Positions 1-11,301 of a DNA stretch of 64,000 nt are shown here, piece after piece. Source of the DNA: Ceratothoa steindachneri (lineage: Eukaryota > Arthropoda > Malacostraca > Isopoda > Cymothoidae); assembly GCA_963969495.1 (NCBI GenBank), contig OZ018321.1:109194833-109258832 (forward strand), read 5' to 3'. Under the pieces are notes generated by a model. That model was not told where the DNA came from, did not search any database, and saw only the letters and a list, made by a program, of their open reading frames with translations. Both the position numbers and the translations under genes were made by a program. Position 1 is the stretch's first letter. Each line of letters opens with the position of its first letter.

Positions 1-1190
1 AAGGGTTCAAATTCTGTTAGAATCGGCCGAATAGGTACAATGTTATTACCAAAAAAAAAAAAAAAGACCAAAACGGACCCAACCGACATAGAGATCTAGA
101 GTCGTATGCGACTAAAAAATGCATGAGATGGCCAAACTGAAACATATCAACTTGGTACTTTATGAGGGTGCCAGAAAAACTGTGGCAGAAAATACATGAA
201 ATAATTGGAGAAGAGGAAGTGAGAAGCCTATGAATAGAGGCTGAGGCGGAAATAAAAATAGGAGGAGTTTAAGAAAGGTTGAATGGAAGCAAAACGCACT
301 CCACAATAGGCAAAGAAGAAGAAGAAAATTACAAATTAATTAAAGTGTAACAAAACAATTACTAATAAAACATATTAATATCAAAACAAGTTTCCAACAA
401 AGACAACACAACCTAAGAACAAAAAAGGATAAATAAGCAAAATAAAAAAAAATAAACACATTTGATAAACCAGTCACCTGCTAAATATCCTCTCTTATTC
501 CTACCACAACACTTTCTCTCCAACAAGTTTTATGCTTTTCTAACTTTCTTCTATTTTACTCATACTCTATTTTTTCTACCTTTACATAAATGAGATGAAA
601 TGATCGAGGGCATTCTTCTCTCTGAAGTTGTTCATAAAACAGCTCTGAAGGACTTTTGCCTAACTCTGAAAGCTCAGTAGAAGTAGACACAAGATAATAA
701 AGATAAAATAATATGATACAAATGAATAGATTTATGAGCCTAAATTATCGTAAGATAAATATTTACGTGACAAAACAAAATAAGTAGTTACATGTAAAAA
801 TGAGAATAAGGTAATAAGGTAATAAGAGAATAAGGTAATAAGTGAAATGATAATAACGGTATAAATGAATTTGCTCGCAGAGGACATAAATAATCTGATA
901 ATCAAATAACGAAATTTAATACTAATAAACTTCCTTTATCCAATATAATCTCGATCCAAATGTCCTAGCATATCAAGTAATAGGACCTTAAACATTTAAT
1001 GGAAAAGGGGGTAGAATGAATGATTGTGGTTAACGATTGTCAAGGTAAACATAATGTAAATCCCATCGTGTAATTTGGGGATGTATCGAGTTAGATTGGC
1101 TATGTGATTCCATCGTAATGTTCTTGTGAGTTGTGTGGAACTGGGTTAGTATCGGATATGTGAAAATATGTAGTTGGGTCCATATAAGCC
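1..1190. other. AT-rich stretch, no gene recognised
   Basis: No coding homology seen on either strand. The first 65 bases contain a B-box-like GGTTCAAATTC (4-14) followed by an A-run near 50-65, which would fit the end of a tRNA-derived SINE cut by the window edge. This is weak evidence. The rest is AT-rich sequence with short imperfect GTAATAAG repeats near 810-845. Confidence 0.25.
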
Positions 1191-1194
1191 GGTT

Positions 1195-2100
1195 ACAAAT
1201 TATGCAAATGAGCACGAATTTTTTCCTTGCCGCCTTTTAAGTGTGAAAGAATGTTTTTTATCTTTGCAGAATCTCAAAGGGTAAAAAAGGTGTGGCGTCT
1301 TACGTGTGTGTGTTTTCCAATTCTTTGGAAACGAAAACATTTTGTTGGAAGCAATTGAGTTCATTGCCTTCTGATATTGCTCAATGGTCTTATGTTGAAA
1401 AGGGTCGGTGTCCCTGGTGACAAATATATCACCTAAAAGACATAGTGCCATAGACCATTTGTTCAGGAAATAAACCTGTTTCCTGACTAGTGTCATTTCT
1501 CATTGCAAGCAATGTTGCAGGTAATTTATGTGACCATTGGCTATGAGGCCCTGTTCCAAGAAGAGAAGCCTTGAATATACGAAGTGATCCTTCCAGAAAG
1601 CTTCAACCACAGTCTATGATGTAATATCCTTACGTGAGTATACCTCTATTCATTTGCTGTAGCGGAAAATGACAGAAGAAGGTATTTGTATCCTTCTTAT
1701 GTGGAAGGGAAAACATTTAATTTCCCTGTGTTTAGTGTGAAATATTGCTTTGGGAGCAGCGCATTGTGCGAAAAGCGGCTTTGTGGGGCGTAGTACATTG
1801 AATTTTTGGCACTGAATGCAATTTCTAAACCATTCACGCATGTCGTTTTACATATGTTTCCACACAATCCTTTCTGAAATAGATTTTAAAGTCAAGTGAA
1901 ATATCTAGATGTCCTAAGTTATGATGAAAATGGATGGCGAGTTTGTGTAAATCAGAAGTTAAATAAGGTGGAACAAAACCTGTGAAGAGATCGTAAATGA
2001 TGGAGTAATTTGAAGATGGCAAAGCAATTTTATGAAACTATAGTGAGGTAGAAGAGGCCTCTTGCAAAGAATTCAACCCTGAATGGAACAGTTAATACAA
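1195..2100 (-). pseudogene. gypsy A integrase and pol C-terminus (broken)
   Basis: The minus-strand segment 2022-1834 encodes an H2C2-type integrase zinc region (HHNLGHLDI). It continues in another frame (1841-1650) with MREWFRNCIQCQKF, the Cys-x2-Cys half of the same domain, and then a decayed stretch where the first catalytic region should be. The 1496-1200 segment resembles the end of gypsy pol (GDIFVTRDTDPFQHKTIEQY). The integrase core with its D,D,E residues is largely missing. This would have inserted the retrotransposon cDNA. It is now non-functional because of frameshifts, stops and an internal deletion. Confidence 0.7.
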
Positions 2101-2104
2101 GATC

Positions 2105-3442
2105 ACCCCCCCAAAAAACGGGCCTGCACACACTTATTGGGATATATCCTTCATTCATTCACTAATCACCCTTACTTTGAAGGACATGACAGAAACCACA
2201 CCTGTGAACACAACTAGGTCTTAATGGGAGCTCCAGCAAATAATATGCTGCGTCAAACATTACTACAAGACAGGCTCGTTCAAGGAAGTGCAGGACACTT
2301 TGATGCATCAGTTTGAAAGTGAAAAAGCCCCCTCCAAGAGCAAAATTCAGGACTGGGTGGACCACTTCGAGAACTATGGGATAGTGGAGAACCTCAATGC
2401 AGCCAGTGACAACCGTCCAAGCCATTCAGGACACCCCGGGAAGCGTACAGGTGAGCTGGTCGAGAGCGTGAGAGTCAGTTCAGCAGTATCCAAAGCGCTC
2501 TGTGCGCAAGCGTAGTCAGTCTCTCGGTATATCCCGTGAGACTTGCAAGAGAATGCTAGTAATGGATATAAAGGACTATCCATACAGAATACAGACGAAG
2601 CAGAATCTTACAGCCTCAGACAAGGAGCAGAGAAAGGCTATGGCAGTCAAGATACTGGAGAAGATTCAGGAGACCCCAACTTTCCTTAACCTCTTTTGGA
2701 CCTTAGATGAAACTCACTTCCATCTTGAAGGAAAGGTAAACTCGAAGGCAAATGTCTTCTGGGGGACCTCCAGACCAAATGAGGTAGCCACCAAGCCCCT
2801 ACACTCCCCTAAGTGCACGATATGAACTGCAATCTCAGCCAGAGGCATCATCGGACCAGTCTTCTTCGAGGAATCTGGCGCTACAGTGACAGTCACCAAG
2901 GAGCAGTATGTTGAGGTCCTCAAATTCTTCAAGAGGGAGCTGCAGACCCAGTTTCCGTCGCTTATGGGGAAGTTCTGGTTCCAGCAAGATGGAGCAAGCT
3001 CTCACACCTCAAACTTGTCCCGAGATTTGCTGAAAGAGAACTTTGGTGGTCGTGTGATCAGTCTCAAGACTAATTTTGAGTGGGCATCTCACAGCCCATA
3101 CCTTAGTCCCCCAGATTTCTTTCTCTGGGGCTACCTTGAATACAGAATGTACGCAGGGAGACTCAGGACCATCACGGAACTCAAGGAAGCCATCAGGGAG
3201 GAGATCAGAGCCATTAGTCGGTCGGTTTGTAAGGTCGTCATGGACAACTTTGTGCTGCACCTCAAAAATGGAGGTCATCTCGAACACGTGCTCTAGAATA
3301 AAGAAGAAAAGTCCAAAGACTCATGTTTTGATATGTTATTAAACACAATAAACTAGTTATCACCAAAGTTTCATTCAATCCTAGCAGAAAATTAAGAAAT
3401 GAGGCCTATCTAAACTTGGGGTCCGGGTTTTTTTGGGGGGGA
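2105..3442 (+). mobile_element. DD41D mariner-like (ITm) DNA transposon
   Basis: The ends are inverted: CCCCCCCAAAAAACGGG at about 2106 and its complement CCCGG(T)7(G)7 at about 3424-3441. The element contains one transposase gene. A clear TA target duplication is not visible at the homopolymer ends. It sits inside gypsy relic A. A 3' fragment of the same family lies at 22430-22790 on the minus strand with the same terminal C-run, confirming the element end. Confidence 0.75.
2229..3296 (+). pseudogene. DD41D mariner-like transposase with DUF4817-type N-terminus
   Basis: A cut-and-paste transposase read in three frames. The N-terminal helix-turn-helix (YYKTGSFKEVQ, about 2250-2300) resembles DUF4817. 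The catalytic half starts at 2502 and contains TLDETHFHLEGK (first Asp), then WFQQDGASSHT (second Asp) and SPYLSPPDFFLWGY (third Asp). I count 41 residues between the second and third Asp, i.e. DD41D. All three catalytic Asp residues survive. Frameshifts near 2505 and a TGA near 2823 break the frame, so it is a pseudogene though fairly young. The C-terminus is complete (HLEHVL, stop at 3294-3296). Confidence 0.75.
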
Positions 3443-4480
3443 AGAGACCCTGTATTTAGCGGAAGTATCATAATTAATATTAGCAAATGAAGCCCTGATA
3501 AAATCGGTAGACTGAAACGTCGTCGTTGGAATGCCATTTTGCAATATTACAAATTCATATTACATTGTTGTACGTTACAAGTGTCACTAAATTCCAGTGC
3601 TGAGTGTTGCAATCATTGATGGGCGCCCGGGAAAGAGCATCACTACGATATCTTTTCTAGCTATGTACCAAATGTCATTAGTGCACTGATTAATGAAATG
3701 GAAAGGAAGAGGTTCTTTCGGAAAATGTATGGTTGTAAGTGATTTAGCAGCTCCAGTTCTTGACTTGCAGTGGTCAAGACATGGACGTCGGTGCCTTCTA
3801 AGGAATGGTCAAAATGTTTAATTACAACAGTTATGGAGGCTATTTCCTTAATAAATGCTGAATATTTTATTTCAGGACCTTTAAATGTCTTGCTAAAGTA
3901 TCCCAGTGTTTCTCATTCACCTTCAAAATGAGGTTATAAAACAGAACTAACGTCAAGATCGGATGCATCGCAATGAGACGCAATGGACAGTTGTTTTTTG
4001 ACGGGGGGGGGGAGGGTGAAGCAAGAGAGTTGCTTTAACTGTTGCATCCTCTATGACATTGACGGCAGATTCGGCCTGTTCAGTCCAGTGTAATTTTGAA
4101 TTATGACAGCAAGTTATTCGAATTTTTCAACAACTTTGCAAGAGGAATAAGGGTAAGGCATCATGCTTAATGAATCTTCTCAGGAAATTGATTAAACCAA
4201 AGAACCTCAGTAATTCTTTTATATTAGTAGGCATAGGATAATCCTTGATCGCAACTATCTCATCATCATCTAGGGATATGCATTGTGAACAACTTTATAA
4301 CCCCCAGAATTTTGCGATCTACTGAAAAATTGGGTTTGTAATGTAATGTTTAGTAAAGTTTGAATTTTCTCGTTAAGAACAATCAATAATTTAGGAGATA
4401 ATCGCTTTGATTTCTCTGCGAATCGAGACCAGTTTTAATAATATGGTGGTAATGAGGAGACAATTTTGGTAACTTTTTAT
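3443..4480 (-). pseudogene. gypsy A RT remnant and RNase H (broken)
   Basis: On the minus strand about 4470-4440 gives an RT-start-like HHIIKTG. It is followed shortly by sequence matching the RT end and RNase H (LPLFLLQS and LHWTEQAESA at about 4150-4060), so the catalytic RT core is deleted. RNase H follows (EIKYSAFIKEIASI and IKHFDHSLEG, about 3885-3790). The hinge motif DALSRAP at 3641-3621 marks the RNase H to integrase junction. Many stops. Confidence 0.65.
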
Positions 4481-4569
4481 GATCGCACTGATTATTGGGC
4501 TTATATAGTTTACTATAATTATTATTCAGCTAGTGCACAGGTGAATCACTTGAAATTAAAAAGGAGAGA

Positions 4570-4900
4570 GAGCGTGAAGATACACTTTTATGAATAGCCC
4601 ATATTGATAAATTATATGGTACCGTCCACCAAACGCACAGTTCAAATTGACTAGAATATTGGAAAGAGAAAGAAAATTAGGGCCTAAACATGCACACTGA
4701 ATATATCACACAATAAAAATTTCCACTGAAGATTTCGTCAACGCTCGTCAAAGATTAAGTGTCCACTCACCGACTGTTAGTACTGGTGATCCTGTTGTAT
4801 TTGAAATGGGACGTGAGTTTCTTCTTGCTGCAGGTCCTCGCGCGAGTAGCGGAGATGATGGATATACCGGATCCGGTATCCAATAAAATTTTCTTCCTTT
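4570..4900 (-). pseudogene. gypsy A aspartic protease (broken)
   Basis: The minus strand encodes LLDTGSGISIIS at about 4885-4845, the active-site DTGS loop of a retropepsin-type protease. Further on (about 4700-4570), LGPNFLSLSNILVNL resembles the conserved 'GADFL' segment that ends this domain. Protease would have matured the gag-pol polyprotein. Stops and frameshifts occur between the two motifs. No gag is recognisable upstream (higher coordinates). Confidence 0.6.
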
Positions 4901-4905
4901 AATGG

Positions 4906-5199
4906 GATTTATGCAGAGGCGGATCTAGGGGGGCTAAGGGGACTGAAGCTTCTCCTCCCCACAAAATGTCCTTTCATCAACCCATAGCGAAAAGCGAAGC
5001 GACTTCATTAAGCGTCCCCCATTATGAAACAATTCATTCAATGTGTTCGTCGAATTCCCAAAGGAACAGGAGATTGTGTTATATGCTGTTATTAACCCTT
5101 TCAGAACCGTTTAGGCTTATATTAATTTTTAAGCCATACTTTTGTATTCTGAAATTCAGAAAGAGTTATTAATAATAGAGAATATATATTACACCAGCT
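4906..5199. other. No gene recognised
   Basis: A short spacer between the gypsy relic and the first Penelope fragment. It includes a G-rich run (4925-4945). A 68-codon open frame on the plus strand has no recognisable motif. Confidence 0.3.
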
Positions 5200-5900
5200 T
5201 TTTTAACCAATGATATCGAATCTACCTTATATGATGCATGGCTTAAATGCAGATAAATCTCAAAAATAATTCTTAAATTCAGTATTATGCTTAGCTGACT
5301 TCCTAAAACTACAATAAACCACAATTCATAATTTTCTGATGTGTGGAGAAATTTTTTTTGATCTGAGAGTTAGTTTATTATGCTTATCGTTTCGGTGATT
5401 GCTACATTCGTAATCATTGATTCTACCTTTATGGAGGGTATGTGTTTTTAGGATTGTAGATCGAATTATATCGATAAAGTCGGTCGGTTATTTGTTGATG
5501 TAGTTGTTAAGCACGTAGGTGGTTAATATTTTGTTTAAGAACTTACCCAATTCATAGCTAGGGGTAGGAATTTGGCTAATTATTAGGCTGAGAGGGTTTC
5601 CAACCCTGTGGGTCTTCACGGTTCTGTAGGCGTATCCAGGGCTGAAATCACCAATTATTTTCTTCCTTTTGATATTTCCTGTTTGTTTATTGATCCCTTT
5701 TAGGAGTTAGTTAACTTCCTTTCTGATGTGGTCTGTTGGTTTTTCGTAATTTTTCGAAATTTTGTTTGGTCGTTTAGGATAATGCTTTTTCCAATGGTAT
5801 TGTTCCGTAGTATGGTGACGAAGATGCCTGCTTTGGCCGAACTGCTCAACGTGGACCGCACTTGACAAAAGATTTCGACGGTGCAAACAGTTATCAACAA
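5200..5900 (-). pseudogene. Penelope-like element reverse transcriptase, N-terminal half (PLE family 1)
   Basis: The minus-strand translation gives SIILNDQTKFRKITK, then GDFSPGYAYRTVKTHRVGNP and LIISQIPTPSYELGKFLNKI, the conserved N-terminal and fingers region of Penelope RT. After a frameshift it gives SMITNVAITETISII, which corresponds to the RT 'SLFTNVP' motif. Penelope RTs copy the element RNA at a nick made by their own GIY-YIG domain. The fragment stops before the YxDD motif and abuts an oppositely oriented PLE piece at about 5880-5900. Confidence 0.75.
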
Positions 5901-6263
5901 TAGTTACTCCAACAGAGAATTTGACAAACTACAGAAAAAAATGTTCAACTCAAAGTTTTAGGTACAGGAGGAAGAAGAAAAGGAAAAATAATACCACTCT
6001 ACTAAAAAAACAAAAAGACAGATGCCAAAAAAACAGACGAAAGAATCCTAGAAGATATCATAAAAAGCAACACTATCCAAGAAAATGACAAGTTATCAAT
6101 ATGGATATGCTTTAAAAACACAAAAGTCAGTAACTTATTCAAGAGACAACCTCTGTGAAAAAGAATCCATCCTAGAGAGTACAAATCTGGTTTATAAATT
6201 TGCATGACCCCATGAAGACTGCAAGACTCATCAAAACAATCACTATATTGGTATGGGCACTTT
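5878..6263 (+). pseudogene. Penelope-like element C-terminal part with start of GIY-YIG domain (PLE family 1), 5' piece
   Basis: The plus-strand reading has VINNSYSNREFDKLQKKMF, then ILEDIIKSNTIQEND and ICFKNTKVSNLF, then VYKFACPHEDCK-like residues (one frameshift) and HYIGMGT, the second half of a GIY-YIG endonuclease motif. The reading is cut exactly at the hAT terminus (6264) and resumes at about 10786. It lies head-to-head with the minus-strand RT fragment next to it, an inverted arrangement common in Penelope insertions. Confidence 0.75.
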
Positions 6264-6810
6264 CAGAGGTGGGCAGTATTTAAATACATTTATGTATTTA
6301 ATATTGTATTTGTAAATACATTTGAAATCATGTATTTAAATACAGTATTTAAATACTTTTGAAAGTATTTAAATACTTTTTGCAAATACTTTACTGATAA
6401 TAGGTTTATATAGCTGTTAACTTGTATGACACAAACACTTGACTGCGTGAGCCGGTGAGGGAAGATTGCTTGCATAAGTTCAAATTCAGTTAACAGATGG
6501 TCACAGTTATGTTCGGTTGTATAGTGAGAGTGGTCAGCGATATTTCAACTGCTGCATGGCAACTTCAGCTTCTTCGAAAGAGTGTGAAATGAAAATATTA
6601 GACAATAATAAAGACGAGGAAGATAAGAAATCATGTAATTATAGTCATCCTTTACTAGATGGTAATTTTTTTAAAGGGAAATTTTCCGACGGAAAAAAAG
6701 TCAAGTGTGTATGTACATCATGCAAAGGCGAAATCTCTGCGGCAAGCAATGCTACTTCCAATCTACGCATTCATTTGAATGTTAGAATATATTAAAGCTA
6801 ATTACATATA

Positions 6811-7742
6811 CGAGGGGCGGTCAATAAGTTTTGCAAATCGGTAGGGCAAAGCAGAGGAAGGGGGATCGCTGTTTGTGGAAGTGTTAGGACAAGTTATGAC
6901 AAGTCAGGGCCGGCAGCCGCACGCACCTGCCTCGTCTATTTAAGAACCAGTAGCTGATCGCGGATCGTCAGTCACAAATGTTTCAACAATGGAGAAGGTT
7001 GAGCACCGCGCAGTGATCAAAATTTTGACCAAGGAAGGCAAAAATGCAAAAGAGATCCATGAACGCAAGGTTGCAGTGTACACCGACACCGCCCCTTCCT
7101 ATGCAACCATTGCTCGCTGGAATAGGGAGTTCCGCCATGGTCGTGAGTCCCTTGAAAATGACCCCCGTCCAGGACGCCCGTCAGACGTGACCAACGAGGA
7201 CAATGTGGTCCGTGTGGAGAGGAGGATGCTCGAAAATCGACGGGTGAAGGTCGAAGAAAATCGAGCGAGAACTTGGAATATCACATTGAAGTGTTATCAA
7301 CATCACCCACGACACTTAAGCCATGACCAAGGCCTCTGCTCCTTGGGTCCCTAGAAACCTCACGCCCCATAATCGACTTCAACGTCGTCAAAGTCCACAA
7401 GACCAGAATTCCCCAAGCTGCCCTGCGCGAGTGCGGATTCGAGGAGCTCAACAATCCTCCTACAGTCCAGGTCTGGCCCCTAGAGACTACTTTATATTCC
7501 GCCAGCTCAATACTGCGCTACGTGGCCGCAGGTTTGGGGACGATGAAGATGTCCAGCTCGCCGTTCAAGAGTGGATTGAACAGCAGTCGGGAGATTTCTG
7601 GTTGTCGGGAATTCGAAGCCTCAGGTACAAGTGGCGCAAGTCCATTGAAGTCGAGGGTAGTTATATTGAAAAATAATAAAACACTTTTCCTCATATCTCG
7701 TTTCCTTATATCCGAATTGCAAAACTTATTGACTGCCCCTCG
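6811..7742 (+). mobile_element. Mariner (DD34D type) copy 1, internally deleted, 932 bp
   Basis: Terminal inverted repeats start CGAGGGGCGGTCAATAAG and end with its near complement CTTATTGACTGCCCCTCG. They are flanked by TA at 6809-6810 and 7743-7744. Compared with copy 2 (11302-12556), about 360 bp of the catalytic middle is missing. The junction is near 'GTCAAAGTCCACAAG' (about 7385-7400). The insertion is in the first coding region of the hAT element. Without a catalytic core it could only have moved with transposase supplied in trans. Confidence 0.9.
6989..7676 (+). pseudogene. Mariner transposase, internal deletion (copy 1)
   Basis: The start codon at 6989 gives MEKVEHRAVIKILTKEG, an HTH domain with TPR-type second helix region (SYATIARWNREFRHG), the ARPGRP-like linker DPRPGRPSD, and the second HTH start (RRVKVEE). 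The frame breaks near 7255. After the shared deletion it re-enters at the third catalytic Asp (GLAPRDYFIFRQLNTALRGR, about 7465-7525) and runs to the normal C-terminus (VEGSYIEK). The first two catalytic aspartates are gone, so the protein cannot be active. Confidence 0.85.
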
Positions 7743-10700
7743 TATTTTATTTAATTGAATTGACAAGTTTCACTATTTCTTATTTAAACAAAATGGCAAA
7801 ATTGCCAGTAACTAACGATAATGTTAACTAGCGTAGGTTTACCATGCATGAACCTACCTGCTTCCTTTTGCAACACCTTTATTTATAGTATATGCTGTAT
7901 ATGCTGATTGAATTTAACGTGAATTATGGAAACGTGAAAAAAATGTCCTTCAATTATCTGATCATGTACATTTATCAACAGAGAAAGCATCCTACTTTGG
8001 TGCAAAAAGCGGATGACGATGGTCCTTGATATAGCGGTGTTAAAATAAAAACATTGCAGAAGTGTTTTGCGGTGAATACTAGGAAGGTCAAACAATCTGT
8101 TATTGATAGCTTATTGCAGATTTTATCATACAAGGTGTGTATCCCCTATCAACTATGAAGTAACCTTCTTTTGGAGATTAATTAAAGGTGAGTTCTGAGT
8201 TACAAATGTTGTATACAATTATAGTATTAGTAGTACAGGTTAAGCGCTTATAACGACCGAATACTAAAGCGTTCGGATCATTGGTCACTACGTAGGCGAA
8301 ATAACGAAGTTAAATAAAGGAAGACATATAGTTAATATATTGCAATAATTTTATGAGAATCCACATACATATATTCCTAAAGCGCGCTATCATTTGCTTG
8401 AAGATATTATTGAATAACGATTTTTCAGGAATAGTTAGTACAATTATTGATCGATTATATGTAGTTATTAGATGAATTCCTATAACGATGTATTTCGTTA
8501 TAATAACAATACCTGTATATCATTATGACAAAACTAGCATGCCCGCCAGTCAAAAATGTAGGAAATAAAGCTTGATAATGTATATATTCCTAACAATACT
8601 GAAAGTCAACATTTTAGTATGTAATTCTGAATATGAAGGACTAATAATATATTTATGAATTAATGTACCAGTCCTATATAGCTATAGGATATTCATATAG
8701 CTACATTTTATATGCATACCATATATTCTAATTTCACTGTGAAAATCAATTTCACTCACAATAATCACACATTCCACTACTGCAGGTCTAAATTCTTCAG
8801 TTGACGTCATTTCAAGGCGGACGCTAGGCCGAAATCTTATAGAAGAAGAGAAAGTGACAAGTGTTTTACTGAAGAATAAACTGAACAGCACTTCTTACTT
8901 ATGTCTTACTGCAGATATTTGGTCAACTCGTCACCGTAGTGTTTGGAGCGTTACAGTTCATTGGGTATGTTAATATTTTGCTCTTTATGAAATATGACTT
9001 TGAAAATATCTTTACAGTTAGGGAGTTATCAGCTCTTAGCCGAAAGCAGACCTATTTGTTGGTGGAATTTATCTCGATTATATTAATATGTAAAATTTAT
9101 GGAAACATTTATGAGACAAACATTGGACTGTTATTTCATTTTTTTTTCAGCTTGAGGAAGCTGCTCTTGTCCGTCGCAGGGGAGTATTGGCATGCTGTCG
9201 CTTCAAAAGAGAACATAACTACATCAAGATTGCTGAACATATTCAAAATAACATCAATGAATATGATATATCCCTGCAGAAAATCAGGAGCACCGTCACT
9301 GATGACGGCTCTAATTTTGTTAAAGCGTTTAAGGAATTTGCATCACTGCTGCAAATGTATCCACAGATTCAGAAGATAGAATCCAGGTAGGTGAAGAAGA
9401 TCAGGGTGAGCCCGAGCTGGAGGATAGTTTCTTAATGAGAAATGCCTTAGATCAGGAAGAAGACTTTTCGTCTGACCCATGCAGCTTCAGTCTACCTAAG
9501 CATAAGCGCTGTGCTTCACACACACTCAGTCTCATCGCCACAACTGATGTAAAACAGGCACTGAAAATATCTTTTTTGCAAATATCAATCATGATGCGAT
9601 GGGGAAATGCTCAGCATTATGGAACAAAAGCGGTCGTCCAAAATCAGCAGACATTATCAAAACTGTTATCAACTGCTCATTAAAGGTGCCTTGCATTACA
9701 AGGTGGAACTCTCTGTTTGATGCATTATCATTACTTTTAAAACACAAGGACAAATTACATCAACTCATGACGTTCCTTGAACTTCCAGTGTTCAGAAGTC
9801 CCTAAGTTGAATTTCTTGTGGAGTATGTCTCAGTTTCGGCTCCTATTGCAGTGGCAATTGAATGCCTACAGGGAGAACAAAACTGTTTTTATGGAGAATT
9901 GCTCCCTACCTTGCTCACTGGGGGGAAAAGTTGAAGAGCCTTCTGTCACGTTCTCTGAAATTTTGCAAACCTCTTCTAAGTGCAGTCACTAAGGGCTTTG
10001 GAAATGCTACCAATCTTATTTGATCTTGGCATATGAAGCCAGCGTTACAGATGCCATTATTGCATCCATAATCCATCCATTCTTCAAACTCCGCTGGTTA
10101 GATATCAGTATTTCATATGACAGTTCAAGCCACCAAGAATGTTAAAAATATTATAATTTAAGTGATTGTGAATTTAGCAGAGGGAGCCGAAGCTGAATAA
10201 TCCAGTGGTGTATCGGACGGTGAGAATTATTTTGTATTTACAAAACCCACTCAAACACGATCAACCGCAGATTAAGAATTGTTCAGTTACCTTCAGGATT
10301 CAAATAAAACACTTCAAAGTTTAAATAGATAGCCAAACATAAAAAGTTATTTATTAAAGGCAACAGCACCCTTCTGTCGTCAGCAACTGTGAAACGGCTC
10401 TTATCTTGGGAGGATTGACCTTATCTCCAAAACGTAGTTCTTTATATTACGAAATATTTCAGCAACTGATATTACTTAAATGTAATTCTGATATAAATAG
10501 CTAACTGATATTTAATTATATGTAACCTTCTATTTTTTTTTGTAGTACCTAAGACCAATTGTCATCAAATCCTACATTAGTAATTATAATATACAATTTC
10601 ATTTTAATGGATATTTTTTTGTTGTGATACCAATAGTCCTTATCGATTGATATTATACATATATCATGAATTTGAAATGTATTTTAAAATGTATCTAAAT

Positions 10701-10785
10701 ACATTTAATGTATTTAGTATCTAAATACATTTTTCTCATGCATTTAATATTTTAATACTTTAAATTTATTTAGTGCCCACCTCTG

Positions 10786-11060
10786 ACCACTTTTATCCTT
10801 AACTGACGCCTTTTAATGCACTTGCAAGAACGAGAAATCAAGCCATACTAGAACGGGCAGCGCAACGAACAAATTACCAGAACAATTCTTGTTGAAAACA
10901 CTCCCACCATCCTAAGAAAAAATTCGGATCTCCGCAACCTGAAGATTCTGGTGGCTGTTCTCATTAAAGAGATGGACCTAAACCTTAACGCACAGCACAC
11001 CAGCTCGGAGCGAGTACTGCGTCTTTTCTGCTACAAGTGGTCCGTATTCGGACCTATAAA
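10786..11060 (+). pseudogene. Penelope family 1 GIY-YIG / C-terminus, continuation beyond the hAT insertion
   Basis: Directly after the hAT end the Penelope frame resumes: a threonine-rich stretch, then RLLMHLQEREIKP, ITRTILVENTPTILRKNSD, LRNLKILVAVLIKEMDLNL and SSERVLRLF. The order and content match the C-terminal half of the GIY-YIG domain and tail seen in the related copy at 62.8-63.1 kb. This restores the host gene of the hAT insertion and fixes the relative age (PLE older than hAT). Confidence 0.75.

Positions 11061-11301
<241 letters not shown>

Larger units (their letters stand above)
1195..4905 (-). mobile_element. Ty3/gypsy retrotransposon relic A, split by a mariner-like element
   Basis: Read on the minus strand from about 4900 down to 1195, the fragments follow the normal gypsy pol order: aspartic protease, RT (mostly lost), RNase H, integrase, pol C-terminus. 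A DD41D element (2105-3442) lies between RNase H and the integrase zinc domain, and coding similarity resumes on its other side. Every domain has stops and frameshifts. No LTRs, gag or primer-binding site could be identified, so the element boundaries are only those of recognisable coding sequence. Confidence 0.75.
6535..10145 (+). pseudogene. hAT transposase, spliced, mariner-interrupted
   Basis: DNA transposase with an N-terminal BED-type finger (VKCVCTSCKGEISA, 6700-6745, then HL). After the nested mariner, coding resumes (ADFIIQGVYPLSTM, about 8110-8155) and meets a donor at 8188 (GTGAGT). The next exon, 8786-8964, encodes YLCLTADIWSTRHRSVW, including the first catalytic Asp region, between a TGCAG acceptor and a GTATGT donor. 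A T-rich TTCAG acceptor at 9150 opens the main exon: ACCRFKREHNYIKIAEHI, TVTDDGSNFVKAF (second Asp), RCASHTLSLIATTD, VPCITRWNSLFDAL. Remnants of the C-terminal dimerisation region (IIHPFFKLRWLD) occur near 10065-10105. At least three small frameshifts and the mariner inactivate it. Confidence 0.8.
6264..10785 (+). mobile_element. hAT DNA transposon 1, about 4.5 kb, with nested mariner
   Basis: The ends are a 12-bp inverted repeat: CAGAGGTGGGCA at 6264-6275 and TGCCCACCTCTG at 10774-10785. The flanks are GGCACTTT (6256-6263) and ACCACTTT (10786-10793), an 8-bp target duplication with two mismatches. Both subterminal regions are rich in GTATTTAAATAC-type palindromes. The internal gene is a spliced BED-finger hAT transposase. 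A 932-bp mariner (6811-7742) lies in its first coding region. The Penelope reading frame outside the element continues from one side to the other, which shows this is an insertion. Confidence 0.85.

Noticed and set aside
2162..2583. Minus-strand frames across the DD41D element
   Set aside because: They are antisense shadows of the plus-strand transposase, which carries the catalytic motifs.
3480..3530. CTGATAAAATCGG...CTGAAACGTC resembling a hammerhead core
   Set aside because: It lies inside the gypsy A pol relic (just after the RNase H DALSRAP junction), has no stem II pairing and no adjacent Penelope sequence.
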